From Oscillospiraceae bacterium (GTDB taxonomy: Bacteria > Bacillota > Clostridia > Oscillospirales > UBA644): a stretch of 64,000 nt of DNA. Numbering within the stretch: position 1 is the first letter of the stretch; each line of letters starts with the position of its first letter. The stretch lies in the NCBI GenBank assembly GCA_902783255.1, contig CACZQB010000024.1:1-64000 (forward strand), in the 5' to 3' direction. A model generated the notes under the pieces. That model had not been told where the DNA came from and searched no databases. It saw nothing but the letters and a program-made list of their open reading frames with translations. Positions 1 to 9,025 of the stretch are shown piece by piece. A program made the translations under genes and the position numbers.

Positions 1-1133
1 CCGAAGCGAACGCCTCTCTGACAGAGATGGGCGCATTGTGATAAGACGAGATAGTCCCTCCTTTTTGACGGAACCGCAGTATCGGGAACGACGCAATCTG
101 CGAACGATTCACCGTCCCAGAGAGGATGTTTCTTTCCGCCTAAAAGTTCGGCGTATGTCGGAAGCAAATCAAGATTGTAATGAAGATTTTCGTCGGTACC
201 GATTTTTCCTCCCGGCCACTTTATTATCATTGGGATACGGCAATTGACATAATCGGCAGTGGCATGTTCGCCGTAAAGCCCGAGTTCTCCTATATTCTCG
301 GCATGGTCCGCGCTTATGATAATTGCGGTATCGTTATAAACTTCAGTCCTTTTAAGCGCATCAAGGATATAGCCTATGTGAGTATCCATGTAAAGAATGC
401 CAGTATCATATCCGTCAAACATTCTCCGAAGTCCTTTTCTGTCTACGACTTCACCGGGATGGCGCGGAACATTGGGGTTTTCATTGCTGTTATACATACC
501 TATCTCTCTCGCGGAATGCGGTCCGACATGACGGACATGCTCAGCGAGGACTTCGTCTGTTATCCAATCGGGAAGGGGGTCGTTTGCGAATGGTTCGCCG
601 AACGAAAGCGGAGCTCTGTAAGGAGTATGCGCATCCCAGAAATTAACGTGAAGATACCAGTTATCTTTTTCTGCATTTCTTTCGAGCCAGTCGAGCGCAA
701 CGGGAGATATCTCATCGGCGGATTCTCCGCCCTGTCTGCCCGTATTATACATTTCGCTGAAACCCGCATAAAACTGCCAACAAGAATGACGTTCCGCAAA
801 CGGGCTGACAAGAACGGTCCGAAGACCCTGTCTGCGTAAAAAACCGGGAAGACTCGAGATGTTGAGCTTATCGCAGAAATCGCGTGAGTAGCCCTCTCTG
901 CGCATATCCGCGGCAGTACCGCCGTGACCGACGACTCCGGAATGGATACCGAAACGACCTGTCATAAGCGCATTTCTTGACGGGAGACAAGGAGCATCGG
1001 AACAGTAATAATTATCAAAACGAACTGCGTCTTTCGCTACGGAATCTATGTTCGGCGATGTGTTTCTGTGATAGCCGTAACATCCAAGATGATCGGGACG
1101 GAGAGTATCAAGATCAAGATAAAGAATTCTCAT
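1..1133 (-). CDS. Type I sulfatase, 3' end cut by window edge
   Basis: Reverse-strand frame open from an ATG at 1133 to base 1, about 377 residues, so the C-terminus lies outside the window. It begins MRILYLDLDTLRPDHLGCYG, typical of the alkaline phosphatase/sulfatase fold with metal-binding Asp residues near the N-terminus. The sulfatase signature CLPSR followed by NALMTGR sits at residues 49-60; Cys49 is the residue converted to formylglycine, and the Cys form in an anaerobe implies an anSME-type radical SAM maturase encoded elsewhere. A later ADHAENIGE block supplies further metal ligands. No signal peptide is visible, so a cytoplasmic enzyme acting on imported sulfated sugars is likely. 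A GAAAGGAAC ribosome site precedes the ATG. Exact substrate unknown. Confidence 0.9.
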   Translation of the reverse strand, partial: MRILYLDLDTLRPDHLGCYGYHRNTSPNIDSVAKDAVRFDNYYCSDAPCLPSRNALMTGRFGIHSGVVGHGGTAADMRREGYSRDFCDKLNISSLPGFLRRQGLRTVLVSPFAERHSCWQFYAGFSEMYNTGRQGGESADEISPVALDWLERNAEKDNWYLHVNFWDAHTPYRAPLSFGEPFANDPLPDWITDEVLAEHVRHVGPHSAREIGMYNSNENPNVPRHPGEVVDRKGLRRMFDGYDTGILYMDTHIGYILDALKRTEVYNDTAIIISADHAENIGELGLYGEHATADYVNCRIPMIIKWPGGKIGTDENLHYNLDLLPTYAELLGGKKHPLWDGESFADCVVPDTAVPSKRRDYLVLSQCAHLCQRGVRF

Positions 1134-1183
1134 TTCATGTTCCTTTCACGGAAATTGTTTTTCTTCCGAGGTGAATATATAAC

Positions 1184-1213
1184 AAAAGACCCCCTGCAAA
1201 AGCAAGGGGTCTT
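1184..1213 (-). terminator. Rho-independent terminator of tRNA-Thr
   Basis: On the reverse strand AAGACCCC pairs with GGGGTCTT, with an inner TGC/GCA pairing and an AAAA loop, followed by TTTTGTT. It begins within the encoded CCA end of the tRNA and ends the short tRNA transcript before the sulfatase gene. Confidence 0.8.
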
Positions 1214-1288
1214 GGAGCTGGTAATCGGATTCGAACCGATGACCTGTTCATTACGAGTGAACTGCTCTACCTGCTGAGCCATACCAGC
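1213..1288 (-). tRNA. tRNA-Thr (anticodon CGT), CCA encoded
   Basis: The reverse complement folds as a 76-nt cloverleaf: acceptor GCTGGTA/TACCAGC, D arm with GCTC/GAGC, anticodon stem GTTCA/TGAAC around loop CTCGTAA, T arm ATCGG-TTCGAAT-CCGAT, discriminator T and CCA in the DNA. The central loop triplet CGT reads ACG threonine codons. It has its own promoter and terminator. Confidence 0.95.
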
Positions 1289-1299
1289 AAACCTTTGGT

Positions 1300-1328
1300 A
1301 TTATAGCACAGATCCCCCTGTTTTTCAA
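1300..1328 (-). promoter_or_regulatory. Promoter of tRNA-Thr
   Basis: TTGAAA, 17-bp spacer, TATAAT on the reverse strand. The -10 lies about 11 bases before the mature tRNA 5' end. Confidence 0.8.
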
Positions 1329-1367
1329 GTGCGACTTTGTTAAAATTCTTCAACATTTGACGATTTG

Positions 1368-1736
1368 TCAACCGTTATGCGTAGCGACGATATTAACACC
1401 GGTACCCGCAACATTCTCAATAATAATATCGCCCATTTTTACCGGAGATGTGACAGATACTGTTCTTATTTCGCGCATACAGTCAAAAAGAGATGTTTTC
1501 GGTACTGGATATTCACTTTTAACTGAAAGTCTCGGATAAGTTCCCCCTTCAAGGCGGACTGTGGAAGTCAATACTCTTTCGGGGTTAACTACCTCTGCAG
1601 ACGCGTATTTGTAACCCCTCGGACATTTATTGTTTCTTACTGCAAGAACGACTTCTTTGCCGTCCCTGTTTTCGTGATCGACTTCAATATTGCATCCTTT
1701 CGGACAGATCACACACGTTACATTCGTTGTTTGCAT
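1368..1736 (-). CDS. DUF1667 family Cys-rich redox-associated protein
   Basis: 122 residues. The N-terminus holds CVICPKGC (C-x2-C-P-x-G-C) and a further Cys in NNKCPRGYKY, the conserved pattern of DUF1667, a small family expected to bind metal or an Fe-S cluster. In other bacteria (for example Thermotoga) this family is the third gene behind a GlpA-type FAD dehydrogenase and a second FAD/NAD oxidoreductase, exactly the order here, with 9 bases to the upstream gene. Likely an electron-transfer or accessory subunit of a glycerol-3-phosphate dehydrogenase-like complex. This function is inferred from gene order. Confidence 0.85.
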   Translation of the reverse strand: MQTTNVTCVICPKGCNIEVDHENRDGKEVVLAVRNNKCPRGYKYASAEVVNPERVLTSTVRLEGGTYPRLSVKSEYPVPKTSLFDCMREIRTVSVTSPVKMGDIIIENVAGTGVNIVATHNG

Positions 1737-1745
1737 ACTATCTCT

Positions 1746-2729
1746 TTACTCACTTTTTGATCTTATATATTCAGCAGCGTATCTGCCTGCAAGAACGCTG
1801 TCTTTTGTTACGTTGTCAACAAGGTCATAAACCTTATAAACGTTTCCGCACGCAAAAATACCGGGAACTGATGTTTCGAAGCCGCTTTCGCATACGGGAC
1901 CTTTTGTTTTGGGATCGATAAGTATTCCTGCGCCCCTTGAAAGCTCGTTTTCAGGAATTAGTCCGACAGAAAGGAGCAGCGTATCGCATTCAACATATTC
2001 TTCCGTCCCTTTGATCGGAGAAAGGTTTTCGTCAACAGCCGCTACAGTAATACCTTCAATTCTTTCGCGTCCGTGAATTTCAACGGCTGTTTTACTGAGA
2101 TGAAGAGGAATCCCGAAATCGTTAAGGCATTGAACGATATTTCTTTTCAATCCGCCGCTTTTAGGCATAATTTCGTAAACTCCGCTGACTTTTGCGCCTT
2201 CAAGAGTCATTCTTCTTGCCATGATAAGACCTATGTCACCAGATCCGAGAATTACGGTGTTTTTGCCGGGCATAAGTCCTTCAATATTAACAAGTCTCTG
2301 AGCTGTCCCTGCGGTATATATCCCTGCCGGTCTTGTGCCGGGAATCCGAAGCATTCCTCTTGTTCTTTCTCTGCAGCCCATTGCGAGAATAACGGCCTTT
2401 GAGTGTATTTCGACAACACCGAGCGATGTGTTTACCGCACGGATAACTTTTTGCGGAGTAAGAGAAAGGACCATTGTGTCGGTCAGTGTTTTAATGTCTG
2501 TATCCGACAGCATATCGATATATCTTTGCGCATACTCCGGTCCCGTCAGTTCTTCCCCGAAAACATGGAGACCGAATCCCGGGTGAATACACTGGTTAAG
2601 AATACCGCCAAGCTGTTTATCTCTTTCGATAACAAGGATATTATCGATACCGTTTTTTCTGCATTCCAGCGCCGCGGCAAGCCCTGCGGGACCGCCTCCG
2701 ATCACCGCAACATTTACATTCATTTTCAT
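1746..2729 (-). CDS. FAD/NAD(P)-dependent oxidoreductase, GlpB-like partner
   Basis: 327 residues. The N-terminal FAD-binding Rossmann motif VAVIGGGPAGLAAA lies near residue 8, a second dinucleotide motif VILGSGDIG near residue 160, and the C-terminal FAD motif SVPGIFACGNV near residue 290. This is the pyridine-nucleotide disulfide oxidoreductase fold, here without a redox CxxC next to the second Rossmann motif. It sits between the large GlpA/GlpO-type gene and the DUF1667 gene in one transcription unit, so it probably moves electrons from that dehydrogenase to NAD(P) or another carrier. The C-terminus looks complete. Confidence 0.85.
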   Translation of the reverse strand: MKMNVNVAVIGGGPAGLAAALECRKNGIDNILVIERDKQLGGILNQCIHPGFGLHVFGEELTGPEYAQRYIDMLSDTDIKTLTDTMVLSLTPQKVIRAVNTSLGVVEIHSKAVILAMGCRERTRGMLRIPGTRPAGIYTAGTAQRLVNIEGLMPGKNTVILGSGDIGLIMARRMTLEGAKVSGVYEIMPKSGGLKRNIVQCLNDFGIPLHLSKTAVEIHGRERIEGITVAAVDENLSPIKGTEEYVECDTLLLSVGLIPENELSRGAGILIDPKTKGPVCESGFETSVPGIFACGNVYKVYDLVDNVTKDSVLAGRYAAEYIRSKSE

Positions 2730-2771
2730 AAATTTTATATTCTCTCTGTTAATATTTTTTATGTCGGATAT

Positions 2772-4214
2772 TTATATCATTTCTTTTTCCGTCATTCGTG
2801 AAGCGCCGCCGAATTTTGTAACTTCACTCATCGGAATATCGAGCTCTCTTGCTATTATTTCCATTACTCTCGGTCCGCAAAAACCGCCCTGACATCTGCC
2901 CATACCGGCACGGACACGCCTTTTTACGCCGTCCATATCTCTTGCGCCTGCTCCTCTTGTTACGGAATCCGCGATCTCGCCCTCCGTGACTGTTTCGCAA
3001 CGGCATATAACGCGTCCGTAAAGAGGATTCTGAGCTATTATTTTATTTTTTTCATCGTCAGAAAGGTCTTTGAAACGGATTACTTTTCGGTTGTTGTCAA
3101 AATTTTCTTTTGCGACAAATTCAAAACCGCTTTCAGCTATTTTTTCAACGACATACTCACCTATTGCCGGACCTGCGGTAAGACCGGGAGATTCTATACC
3201 CGCGACATTGAAAAGACGGTTATTAAAATCAGAAAAACCGATTATAAAATCCCCTTTTCCGCCTATCGGACGTATGCCGGTAAACGATGTGATAACGTCT
3301 CTTTCGCTGACGGACGGAACAGAACGTCTTGCGCCTTCAAAAGCAGTGAGCTGTCCCTCAAACGTGGTTGCCTTATTCTCTTTATCGTCGATATTTTCAG
3401 CGGTAGGACCGACGATTATGTTGCCGTCAACGGTCTGAGATACAAGTATTCCTTTACCGAATTTGACGGGCGGCTGAAAAATAACATGGTGAACAAGGTC
3501 TCCGCAGTTATTGTCCAGGATCGAATACTCGCCTTTTCTGGGTGTGATGATAAACGAATCGTCGCCGAAAAGTTTCGCTATTTCGTCGGCATGAACCCCG
3601 GCAGCGTTTATTACGGTTCGTGCAGATACGGTTTGACCCGAGGATGAAACAAGCACGGTATATTCTCCGTTGATGCGGATATTTTCAACTTTAAAATTGC
3701 GTATCAGTTCAACTCCGTTGTTTTCGGCAACTTCTGCAGGAGCGCAGCTCATTTCGAAAGATGAGCATACGCCTGCGGTTTCCGCAAAAAGAGCTCCTCT
3801 GACTTCAGGTGAAAGATTCGGTTCAAGAGAGAGAGTTTCGGTTTTATTCAGTATTCTCAATCCATCAACGCCGTTTTGAAGTCCTCTTTCGTAAAGTTCG
3901 CGGATTTTCGCTTCATCTTCTTCGGTCAATGCAATAACGAGAGAACCGATCTGTCTGAACGGAATATCCATTTTTTTACAGAGTTTTCTTACAAGTTCGT
4001 TACCGCGTATATTGAGTTTTGCCATCAAAGTGCCCGGAACAGGGTCATACCCCGCATGAATAATGGCGCTGTTCGCTTTTGTTGCGCCCATAGCGACGTC
4101 GTTTTCTTTTTCGATAAGACATGTTTTTGCGGTATATTTGGAAAGCTCGTATGCGATCCATGCGCCGGAGACGCCGGCGCCTATAACGGCAAAATCAAAT
4201 TGATTGTTTTTCAT
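2772..4214 (-). CDS. FAD-dependent glycerol-3-phosphate dehydrogenase-like protein with BFD-type Fe-S domain
   Basis: 480 residues. It starts with an FAD-binding motif FAVIGAGVSGAWIAYELS (residues 8-25), continues as a DAO/GlpA-type oxidoreductase, and ends with a BFD-like [2Fe-2S] domain: CRCETVTEGEI near residue 405 and GRCQGGFCGP near residue 445 give a C-x-C...C-x4-C set. It belongs to the GlpA/GlpO family, whose usual reaction is glycerol-3-phosphate to dihydroxyacetone phosphate, although related proteins oxidise other hydroxy acids. Its ATG overlaps the rodA stop by 4 bases (ATGA), so it is translationally coupled to rodA and cotranscribed with the two genes after it. Confidence 0.87.
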   Translation of the reverse strand: MKNNQFDFAVIGAGVSGAWIAYELSKYTAKTCLIEKENDVAMGATKANSAIIHAGYDPVPGTLMAKLNIRGNELVRKLCKKMDIPFRQIGSLVIALTEEDEAKIRELYERGLQNGVDGLRILNKTETLSLEPNLSPEVRGALFAETAGVCSSFEMSCAPAEVAENNGVELIRNFKVENIRINGEYTVLVSSSGQTVSARTVINAAGVHADEIAKLFGDDSFIITPRKGEYSILDNNCGDLVHHVIFQPPVKFGKGILVSQTVDGNIIVGPTAENIDDKENKATTFEGQLTAFEGARRSVPSVSERDVITSFTGIRPIGGKGDFIIGFSDFNNRLFNVAGIESPGLTAGPAIGEYVVEKIAESGFEFVAKENFDNNRKVIRFKDLSDDEKNKIIAQNPLYGRVICRCETVTEGEIADSVTRGAGARDMDGVKRRVRAGMGRCQGGFCGPRVMEIIARELDIPMSEVTKFGGASRMTEKEMI

Positions 4215-5422
4215 GTATTGTTTTTCTCCCGATTTTTAGAGATGTTGCTGAAATTGATATTGACAGGGTTTATCCGTCTCGATTTTCCGCCGAAACGAAG
4301 GCTGTTGTCTGTAAGCTCCTTCTGGCGGACGCTCTGAACCATGCCTATGGCAAAGAAAAGGCTCATAACGGAAGAACCGCCGTATGAAACAAAAGGAAGC
4401 GTTACGCCGATTACCGGTGCAAGACCGAGGACCATTCCGATATTGACAAGCGTTTGCGCGATAATTATACCGGCTACGCCAACGCATATAAGCTTGCCGC
4501 AGGTGCTTTTAATATTGTTAACGTTAAGAAGAATAAAAACCACAAGAGCCACTATAAGCGCAAGAACTATGATACAGCCGATAAATCCGAATTCCTCACC
4601 TATTATGGCAAAAACGAAATCCGTATGATTTGCAGGCAAAAGTGCATTCTGAGTCTGTATTCCGTTGCCGAAACCGAGGCCGTACATCTGCCCCGAACCG
4701 AGCGCACGTTTTGAAATAATAGGCTGATAGCCGTAATTCAGAGGGTCGAGCTCCGGCTGAAAACCGTATATGATCCTTTTTTTCTGGTCAACCCGAAGAT
4801 ACTGCCATATTACGGGAGCCGCTGCGATCACCGCTACAGCCGCCACGATAAAATATCGGTATTTCAACCCTGCGGAATAAAGGATGAAGATAAAAATTAC
4901 AGCGTATATTATTGCGGAACCTAGGTCATGCTGAAGAAGGATGGGAATAAAATAAAGAAGAAAATGGACGCCTAAAAGCAGTACATGAACCGGCTTGTTC
5001 AGCTTATCCTCTATTCTTGAAATATGTGTTGATATGCTGACGATGAAGGCGGTTTTTGTGAACTCGGAAGTCTGAATATTCACCGAACCGAAAGTGAGCC
5101 AGTTATAGTTACCGCCCTGACTGTCCGCAAAAATAGCGGTAACAAGCAAAAGAGCAGACGAAATAATCGCGATTGGTATATAAAATTTACAGATAAATTC
5201 ATAGTCTATTCTTGCGACGATAAACATTATTATAAATCCGCCGATAATCCCTATCAACTGCATCGGGATGCAGCGGGATTTGGAGGAATCGGCAATAACG
5301 GCAGATGAAATTGCTGCCATGCCGCATGCGGAAAGCGCTGTAACAAGGATCAGTATAGGCTTATCAAGACGCCTCAGATATGAAAAAAGACTGTCAAAAA
5401 CAGATGCACGGGTGCCTTTCAT
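4211..5422 (-). CDS. rodA: FtsW/RodA/SpoVE family peptidoglycan polymerase
   Basis: About 403 residues from the ATG at 5422, chosen because GGGAGG sits 10 bases before it; a longer reading from 5455 has no ribosome site. Some ten hydrophobic segments, a QHDLGSAIIY loop and the C-terminal LPFVSYGGSSVMSL signature identify a SEDS glycosyltransferase that polymerises lipid II during wall growth. RodA is preferred over FtsW from overall resemblance, with moderate certainty. It is the first gene of an operon with a FAD dehydrogenase set, an odd metabolic partner. Confidence 0.9.
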   Translation of the reverse strand: MKGTRASVFDSLFSYLRRLDKPILILVTALSACGMAAISSAVIADSSKSRCIPMQLIGIIGGFIIMFIVARIDYEFICKFYIPIAIISSALLLVTAIFADSQGGNYNWLTFGSVNIQTSEFTKTAFIVSISTHISRIEDKLNKPVHVLLLGVHFLLYFIPILLQHDLGSAIIYAVIFIFILYSAGLKYRYFIVAAVAVIAAAPVIWQYLRVDQKKRIIYGFQPELDPLNYGYQPIISKRALGSGQMYGLGFGNGIQTQNALLPANHTDFVFAIIGEEFGFIGCIIVLALIVALVVFILLNVNNIKSTCGKLICVGVAGIIIAQTLVNIGMVLGLAPVIGVTLPFVSYGGSSVMSLFFAIGMVQSVRQKELTDNSLRFGGKSRRINPVNINFSNISKNREKNNT

Positions 5423-5463
5423 AAGCAAGATACCTCCCTTACATATACTTATCATTATAGGAT

Positions 5464-5493
5464 ATTATACGACAAAAATCTTATGATTGTCAA
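5464..5493 (-). promoter_or_regulatory. Promoter of the rodA operon
   Basis: TTGACA, 18-bp spacer, TATAAT on the reverse strand, about 40 bases before the rodA start codon. Confidence 0.75.
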
Positions 5494-5616
5494 GATTAAA
5501 CATAAAAAAACATAATTTATTCATATTCTTTTTTTCAGAAGTATTGATTTTTGAAAATGTTATTCTAGTCGGTTCAGACGCCATTAAAATTAAATAGTAA
5601 AAAATTGTAAAATGCC

Positions 5617-5645
5617 TTGAAAAAGAAGCAACATTGATATATAAT
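5617..5645 (+). promoter_or_regulatory. Promoter of the B12 radical SAM operon
   Basis: TTGAAA, 17-bp spacer, TATAAT, about 50 bases before the ATG at 5698. The rest of the rodA/radical SAM intergenic stretch (5456-5697) is AT-rich and shows nothing else. Confidence 0.8.
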
Positions 5646-5697
5646 AACTATGTATATACAAATGTATAAAAAATTAAAATAAAAATACCGGTACAAA

Positions 5698-7470
5698 ATG
5701 ATAAAGAATATTGATTCCGTTCTTTCTTCCGTTTCCAAACCGTCATGGTATATCGGAACGGAGCTGAATTCCGTTCATAAATCAAAAGATAACGTTCATA
5801 CTCGTGTGGCTTACTGCTTTCCGGATCTGTACGATGTTGGAATGTCACACCTTGGTATGAAGCTTTTATATCACATGATGAATGAGCGTGACGACCTATG
5901 GTGCGAACGAGTATTTGCGCCTAACACCGACATGGAAGAGTATTTACGCTCGACCGGAACACCGATTTTCGCTCTCGAATCAAAAGATGAACTGAAAGAA
6001 TTTGATTTTGTTGCATTCACTCTCGTTTATGAACTTTCATATACGGGTATCGCCAACATACTTGATCTTGCAGGAATTCCCCTGTTTGCAAAAGACAGAA
6101 GCGATGATATGCCAATCCTTCTCGCAGGTGGTCCGTGCATGTGCAATCCCGAACCGGTTGCCGATTTTTTTGATGTGATCGACATCGGCGAAGGAGAAGA
6201 AAACTTAAATGAGCTGTTCGATCTGTATAAGAAATGCGGCAAAAACAGAAACGAATTTCTCGAACGTGCAAAAGACATAAGAGGGATATATGTTCCGAAT
6301 CACGGTCAAAAGCAGAAAAAGGTAACGCGGGCGATCATTAATGATTTGCCGAATGTTTATTACCCAGACAAGCTCGTCGTGCCCTTTGCTCAGGTAGTGC
6401 ATGACAGGATATCACTTGAAATAATGCGCGGGTGCATTCGCGGATGCCGTTTTTGCCAAGCAGGGATTATTTACAGACCATACAGACAAAAACCGGTAGA
6501 GAGACTGAAAGAAGACGCGATAAAACTATGCAAAAGCACCGGTTATGACGAAATCTCGCTTCTTTCACTTTCAACGAGCGATTTTCAGAAGTTGCCGGAA
6601 CTTGCGGACGGACTAAAAGAGTATTGTATACCAAGAAAAATAAGCCTTGCTGTCCCGTCATTGAGAATTGACAATTTTTCAAAGGAAATAAGCGACGAAA
6701 TAAGTTCTATACGAAAAACGGGACTGACATTTGCGCCTGAAGCGGGAACCCAGAGGCTGCGCAATGTTATTAACAAAAACATTACCGATGAGGACATAGA
6801 AAGATCGTGTAAAATAGCGTTTGAGAACGGTGCATCGGCAGTAAAGCTTTACTTTATGATCGGTCTTCCTACAGAAACCGACGAAGATATTATAGGGATC
6901 GCTAAAACTGCGGAAAAGGTAGTAGATTATTTTTATAAATATGCTGCCAACCGTTCACGGGGAATAAACGTTACCATTTCATGTGCGACATTTGTGCCGA
7001 AGCCACACACTCCGTTTCAATGGGAAGCGCAACTGACACTTGACGAGATTCAGAGGCGGCAGGAGCTGCTGAAATCGTCAATAACATCAAAACGCGTTCA
7101 TTACAAGTATCATGACGCCGATACGACAGTTCTGGAAGGTGTGTTTGCACGCGGAGACAGAAAAATATCCGGACTTATTCAGGCAGCATGGCGGCTCGGA
7201 TGCAGACTCGATGCATGGTCGGAACATTTTGATTTTTCAAAATGGCAGAAGGCCGCCAAAGAATGCGGCATCGATTTTTATTCATATACCGCAAGAAAAC
7301 GTCCGTTTGAAGAAGAACTTCCATGGAGTTTTGTTGATTCAGGTATTACAACGGATTTTCTGCGTCGCGAATGCGAGAAGGCATACAAAGAGGAAACAAC
7401 GCCGAGCTGCGCCGAAAAATGCGCAGGATGCGGAGTGAACAAACTTTGTAAGGGAGATGTATGCCCATGA
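5698..7470 (+). CDS. TIGR03960-type B12-binding radical SAM protein
   Basis: 590 residues. The N-terminal half carries a cobalamin-binding-like fold. The radical SAM cluster motif CIRGCRFC (C-x3-C-x2-C) is at residues 246-253, followed by the family-typical QAGIIYRPYR. Motifs EAGTQRLRNVINKN and KLYFMIGLPTETDED belong to the SAM barrel. The C-terminus has a Cys-rich tail, CAEKCAGCGVNKLC. The family is widespread in Firmicutes and its substrate is not established; it nearly always pairs with the DUF2344 protein encoded next, whose start overlaps this stop by 10 bases. In many Clostridia the pair precedes rng and rplU-rpmA, but here galU follows. Confidence 0.9.
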   Translation: MIKNIDSVLSSVSKPSWYIGTELNSVHKSKDNVHTRVAYCFPDLYDVGMSHLGMKLLYHMMNERDDLWCERVFAPNTDMEEYLRSTGTPIFALESKDELKEFDFVAFTLVYELSYTGIANILDLAGIPLFAKDRSDDMPILLAGGPCMCNPEPVADFFDVIDIGEGEENLNELFDLYKKCGKNRNEFLERAKDIRGIYVPNHGQKQKKVTRAIINDLPNVYYPDKLVVPFAQVVHDRISLEIMRGCIRGCRFCQAGIIYRPYRQKPVERLKEDAIKLCKSTGYDEISLLSLSTSDFQKLPELADGLKEYCIPRKISLAVPSLRIDNFSKEISDEISSIRKTGLTFAPEAGTQRLRNVINKNITDEDIERSCKIAFENGASAVKLYFMIGLPTETDEDIIGIAKTAEKVVDYFYKYAANRSRGINVTISCATFVPKPHTPFQWEAQLTLDEIQRRQELLKSSITSKRVHYKYHDADTTVLEGVFARGDRKISGLIQAAWRLGCRLDAWSEHFDFSKWQKAAKECGIDFYSYTARKRPFEEELPWSFVDSGITTDFLRRECEKAYKEETTPSCAEKCAGCGVNKLCKGDVCP

Positions 7471-8099
7471 CAAGAATAGCTTTTTCAAAAAAAGGATATG
7501 CGAAATATATTTCCCATTTGGATCTTAACCGCTGTATGCAAAGGATAATGGCAAGAGCTGAAATACCGATCTGGTACACACAGGGCTTCAATCCTCATCC
7601 GTATATGGTTTTTTCCGCCGCTCTGCCGACAGGAATATGCGGAGAAAGAGAGCTGCTTGACATAAAGCTCGTTGATCCCCCCGAATATTCCGTACTGCTT
7701 GAAAGAGTGAATGAAAAGACACCGGATGGTATATCTTTTTTGGAAATATACGATTCAGACAGAGATTTTAAGTATATCGAAAAAGCCGTATACCGACTTG
7801 AAATATCCGACGATAACGTTCCGATGTTTGACGAGTTTATAGGAAGAGATTCAATACCTGTCGTTAAAAAAACAAAAAGCGGAGAAATCAACATAGATCT
7901 CAAAGAGGAAATGCAAATTAAAAAAACAGGCGAGATCGATGGTTTTACTGTTTATGAAATTATTGCCCCATGCGGCAACGACCGCAATATCAGCCCCGCC
8001 CTGCTGTCTGCTGCGTATGAAGATAAAACCGGGCAAAAAAGCGCTGTGTCATTAACAAGAACGGCTTTTCTGGACAACAAGTCCGTTATTTTCAGATAA
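7461..8099 (+). CDS. TIGR03936/DUF2344 radical SAM-associated protein
   Basis: 212 residues, starting inside the end of the B12 radical SAM gene (coupled translation; GGGAGA lies just upstream, and an in-frame ATG at 7467 is an alternative start). The opening MTRIAFSKKGYAKYISHLDL and the QGFNPHPYMVFSAALPTGI block are diagnostic of DUF2344, which in some bacteria is fused to the radical SAM partner. It is presumably a substrate-binding or accessory subunit, possibly RNA-related. Function not established. Confidence 0.88.
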   Translation: MPMTRIAFSKKGYAKYISHLDLNRCMQRIMARAEIPIWYTQGFNPHPYMVFSAALPTGICGERELLDIKLVDPPEYSVLLERVNEKTPDGISFLEIYDSDRDFKYIEKAVYRLEISDDNVPMFDEFIGRDSIPVVKKTKSGEINIDLKEEMQIKKTGEIDGFTVYEIIAPCGNDRNISPALLSAAYEDKTGQKSAVSLTRTAFLDNKSVIFR

Positions 8100-8132
8100 A
8101 TGAATTTGACATATTTTTAAGGAGATACCGAT

Positions 8133-9011
8133 ATGAAAAAAGTAACAAAAGCAGTAATTCTGGCTGCAGGTCTCGGCACAAGAATGCTTCCTGCAACAAA
8201 ATCAGTTCCGAAAGAGCTTTTTCCGATAGTAGACAAGCCGGCTCTTCAGTATATAGTTGAAGAACTTGCCGCAAGCGGAATAAAAGACATAATGATCATC
8301 ATTTCAAGAGGCAAAACTCTTATTGAAGATCATTTCGACAAATCTCCGGAACTTGAGGAACGACTTGAAGCCGGAGGCGAAAAGAAGAAAAAACTGCTTG
8401 ATCTTGTAAAGGATATTGCAAGCGATGTTAAAATCGTTTATACGAGACAGAAAGAAATGCTCGGCACGGGGCATGCGCTGCAACAGGCAGCGTCGTTTAC
8501 GGGAGACGATCCGTTTGTTGTCTGCTACGGAGACGACGTAATAATCAATGATGAATATCCCGTTGCAAAACAGCTTATAGACGCATATGAAGAAACAGGC
8601 AAAGGCGTTGTTGGTGTTCAGGCGGTCACCCCCGAACAGATACTTATGTATTCGACTATGAAAGTTGAAAAAATGCATGACAATGTTTACAATCTTACCG
8701 ATATGATAGAAAAACCGAAACCCGAGCAGGTTTTCTCACTCTTTTCATGTCTCGGCAGAATGGTTCTTCCTTCAAAAATATATGATATACTCACTACGGT
8801 ACCTTTGAATAACGGAGAGCTTATGCTTACCGACGCAATGAAAGTGCTCTCAAATACAGACGGAATGATCGCTGTAGACTTTATAGGAAAGCGTTACGAT
8901 ATGGGCAACAAACTCGGCGTTATGAAGGCTCAGGTAGAAATGGCATTGAAGCATCCCGAAATCCGTGAGGGATTCCGCGAATACCTCAAAGAATTCTGCA
9001 AATCATTATAA
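8133..9011 (+). CDS. galU: UTP-glucose-1-phosphate uridylyltransferase
   Basis: 292 residues, usual length for bacterial GalU. The nucleotidyltransferase loop is AAGLGTRMLPATKSVPKE (residues 11-28), followed by FPIVDKPALQYIVEE. Later blocks YTRQKEMLGTGHAL and DDPFVVCYGDD hold substrate and metal contacts. It forms UDP-glucose from UTP and glucose-1-phosphate, feeding galactose use, glycolipids and cell-surface glycans. An AAGGAG ribosome site precedes the ATG 33 bases after the DUF2344 gene, so it is probably cotranscribed. Confidence 0.95.
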   Translation: MKKVTKAVILAAGLGTRMLPATKSVPKELFPIVDKPALQYIVEELAASGIKDIMIIISRGKTLIEDHFDKSPELEERLEAGGEKKKKLLDLVKDIASDVKIVYTRQKEMLGTGHALQQAASFTGDDPFVVCYGDDVIINDEYPVAKQLIDAYEETGKGVVGVQAVTPEQILMYSTMKVEKMHDNVYNLTDMIEKPKPEQVFSLFSCLGRMVLPSKIYDILTTVPLNNGELMLTDAMKVLSNTDGMIAVDFIGKRYDMGNKLGVMKAQVEMALKHPEIREGFREYLKEFCKSL

Positions 9012-9025
9012 ACGGAGCGACAAAC

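Noticed and set aside
180..839. Forward 219-codon open frame
   Set aside because: It is antisense to the intact sulfatase frame, which carries catalytic motifs; the forward translation has no domain or ribosome site.
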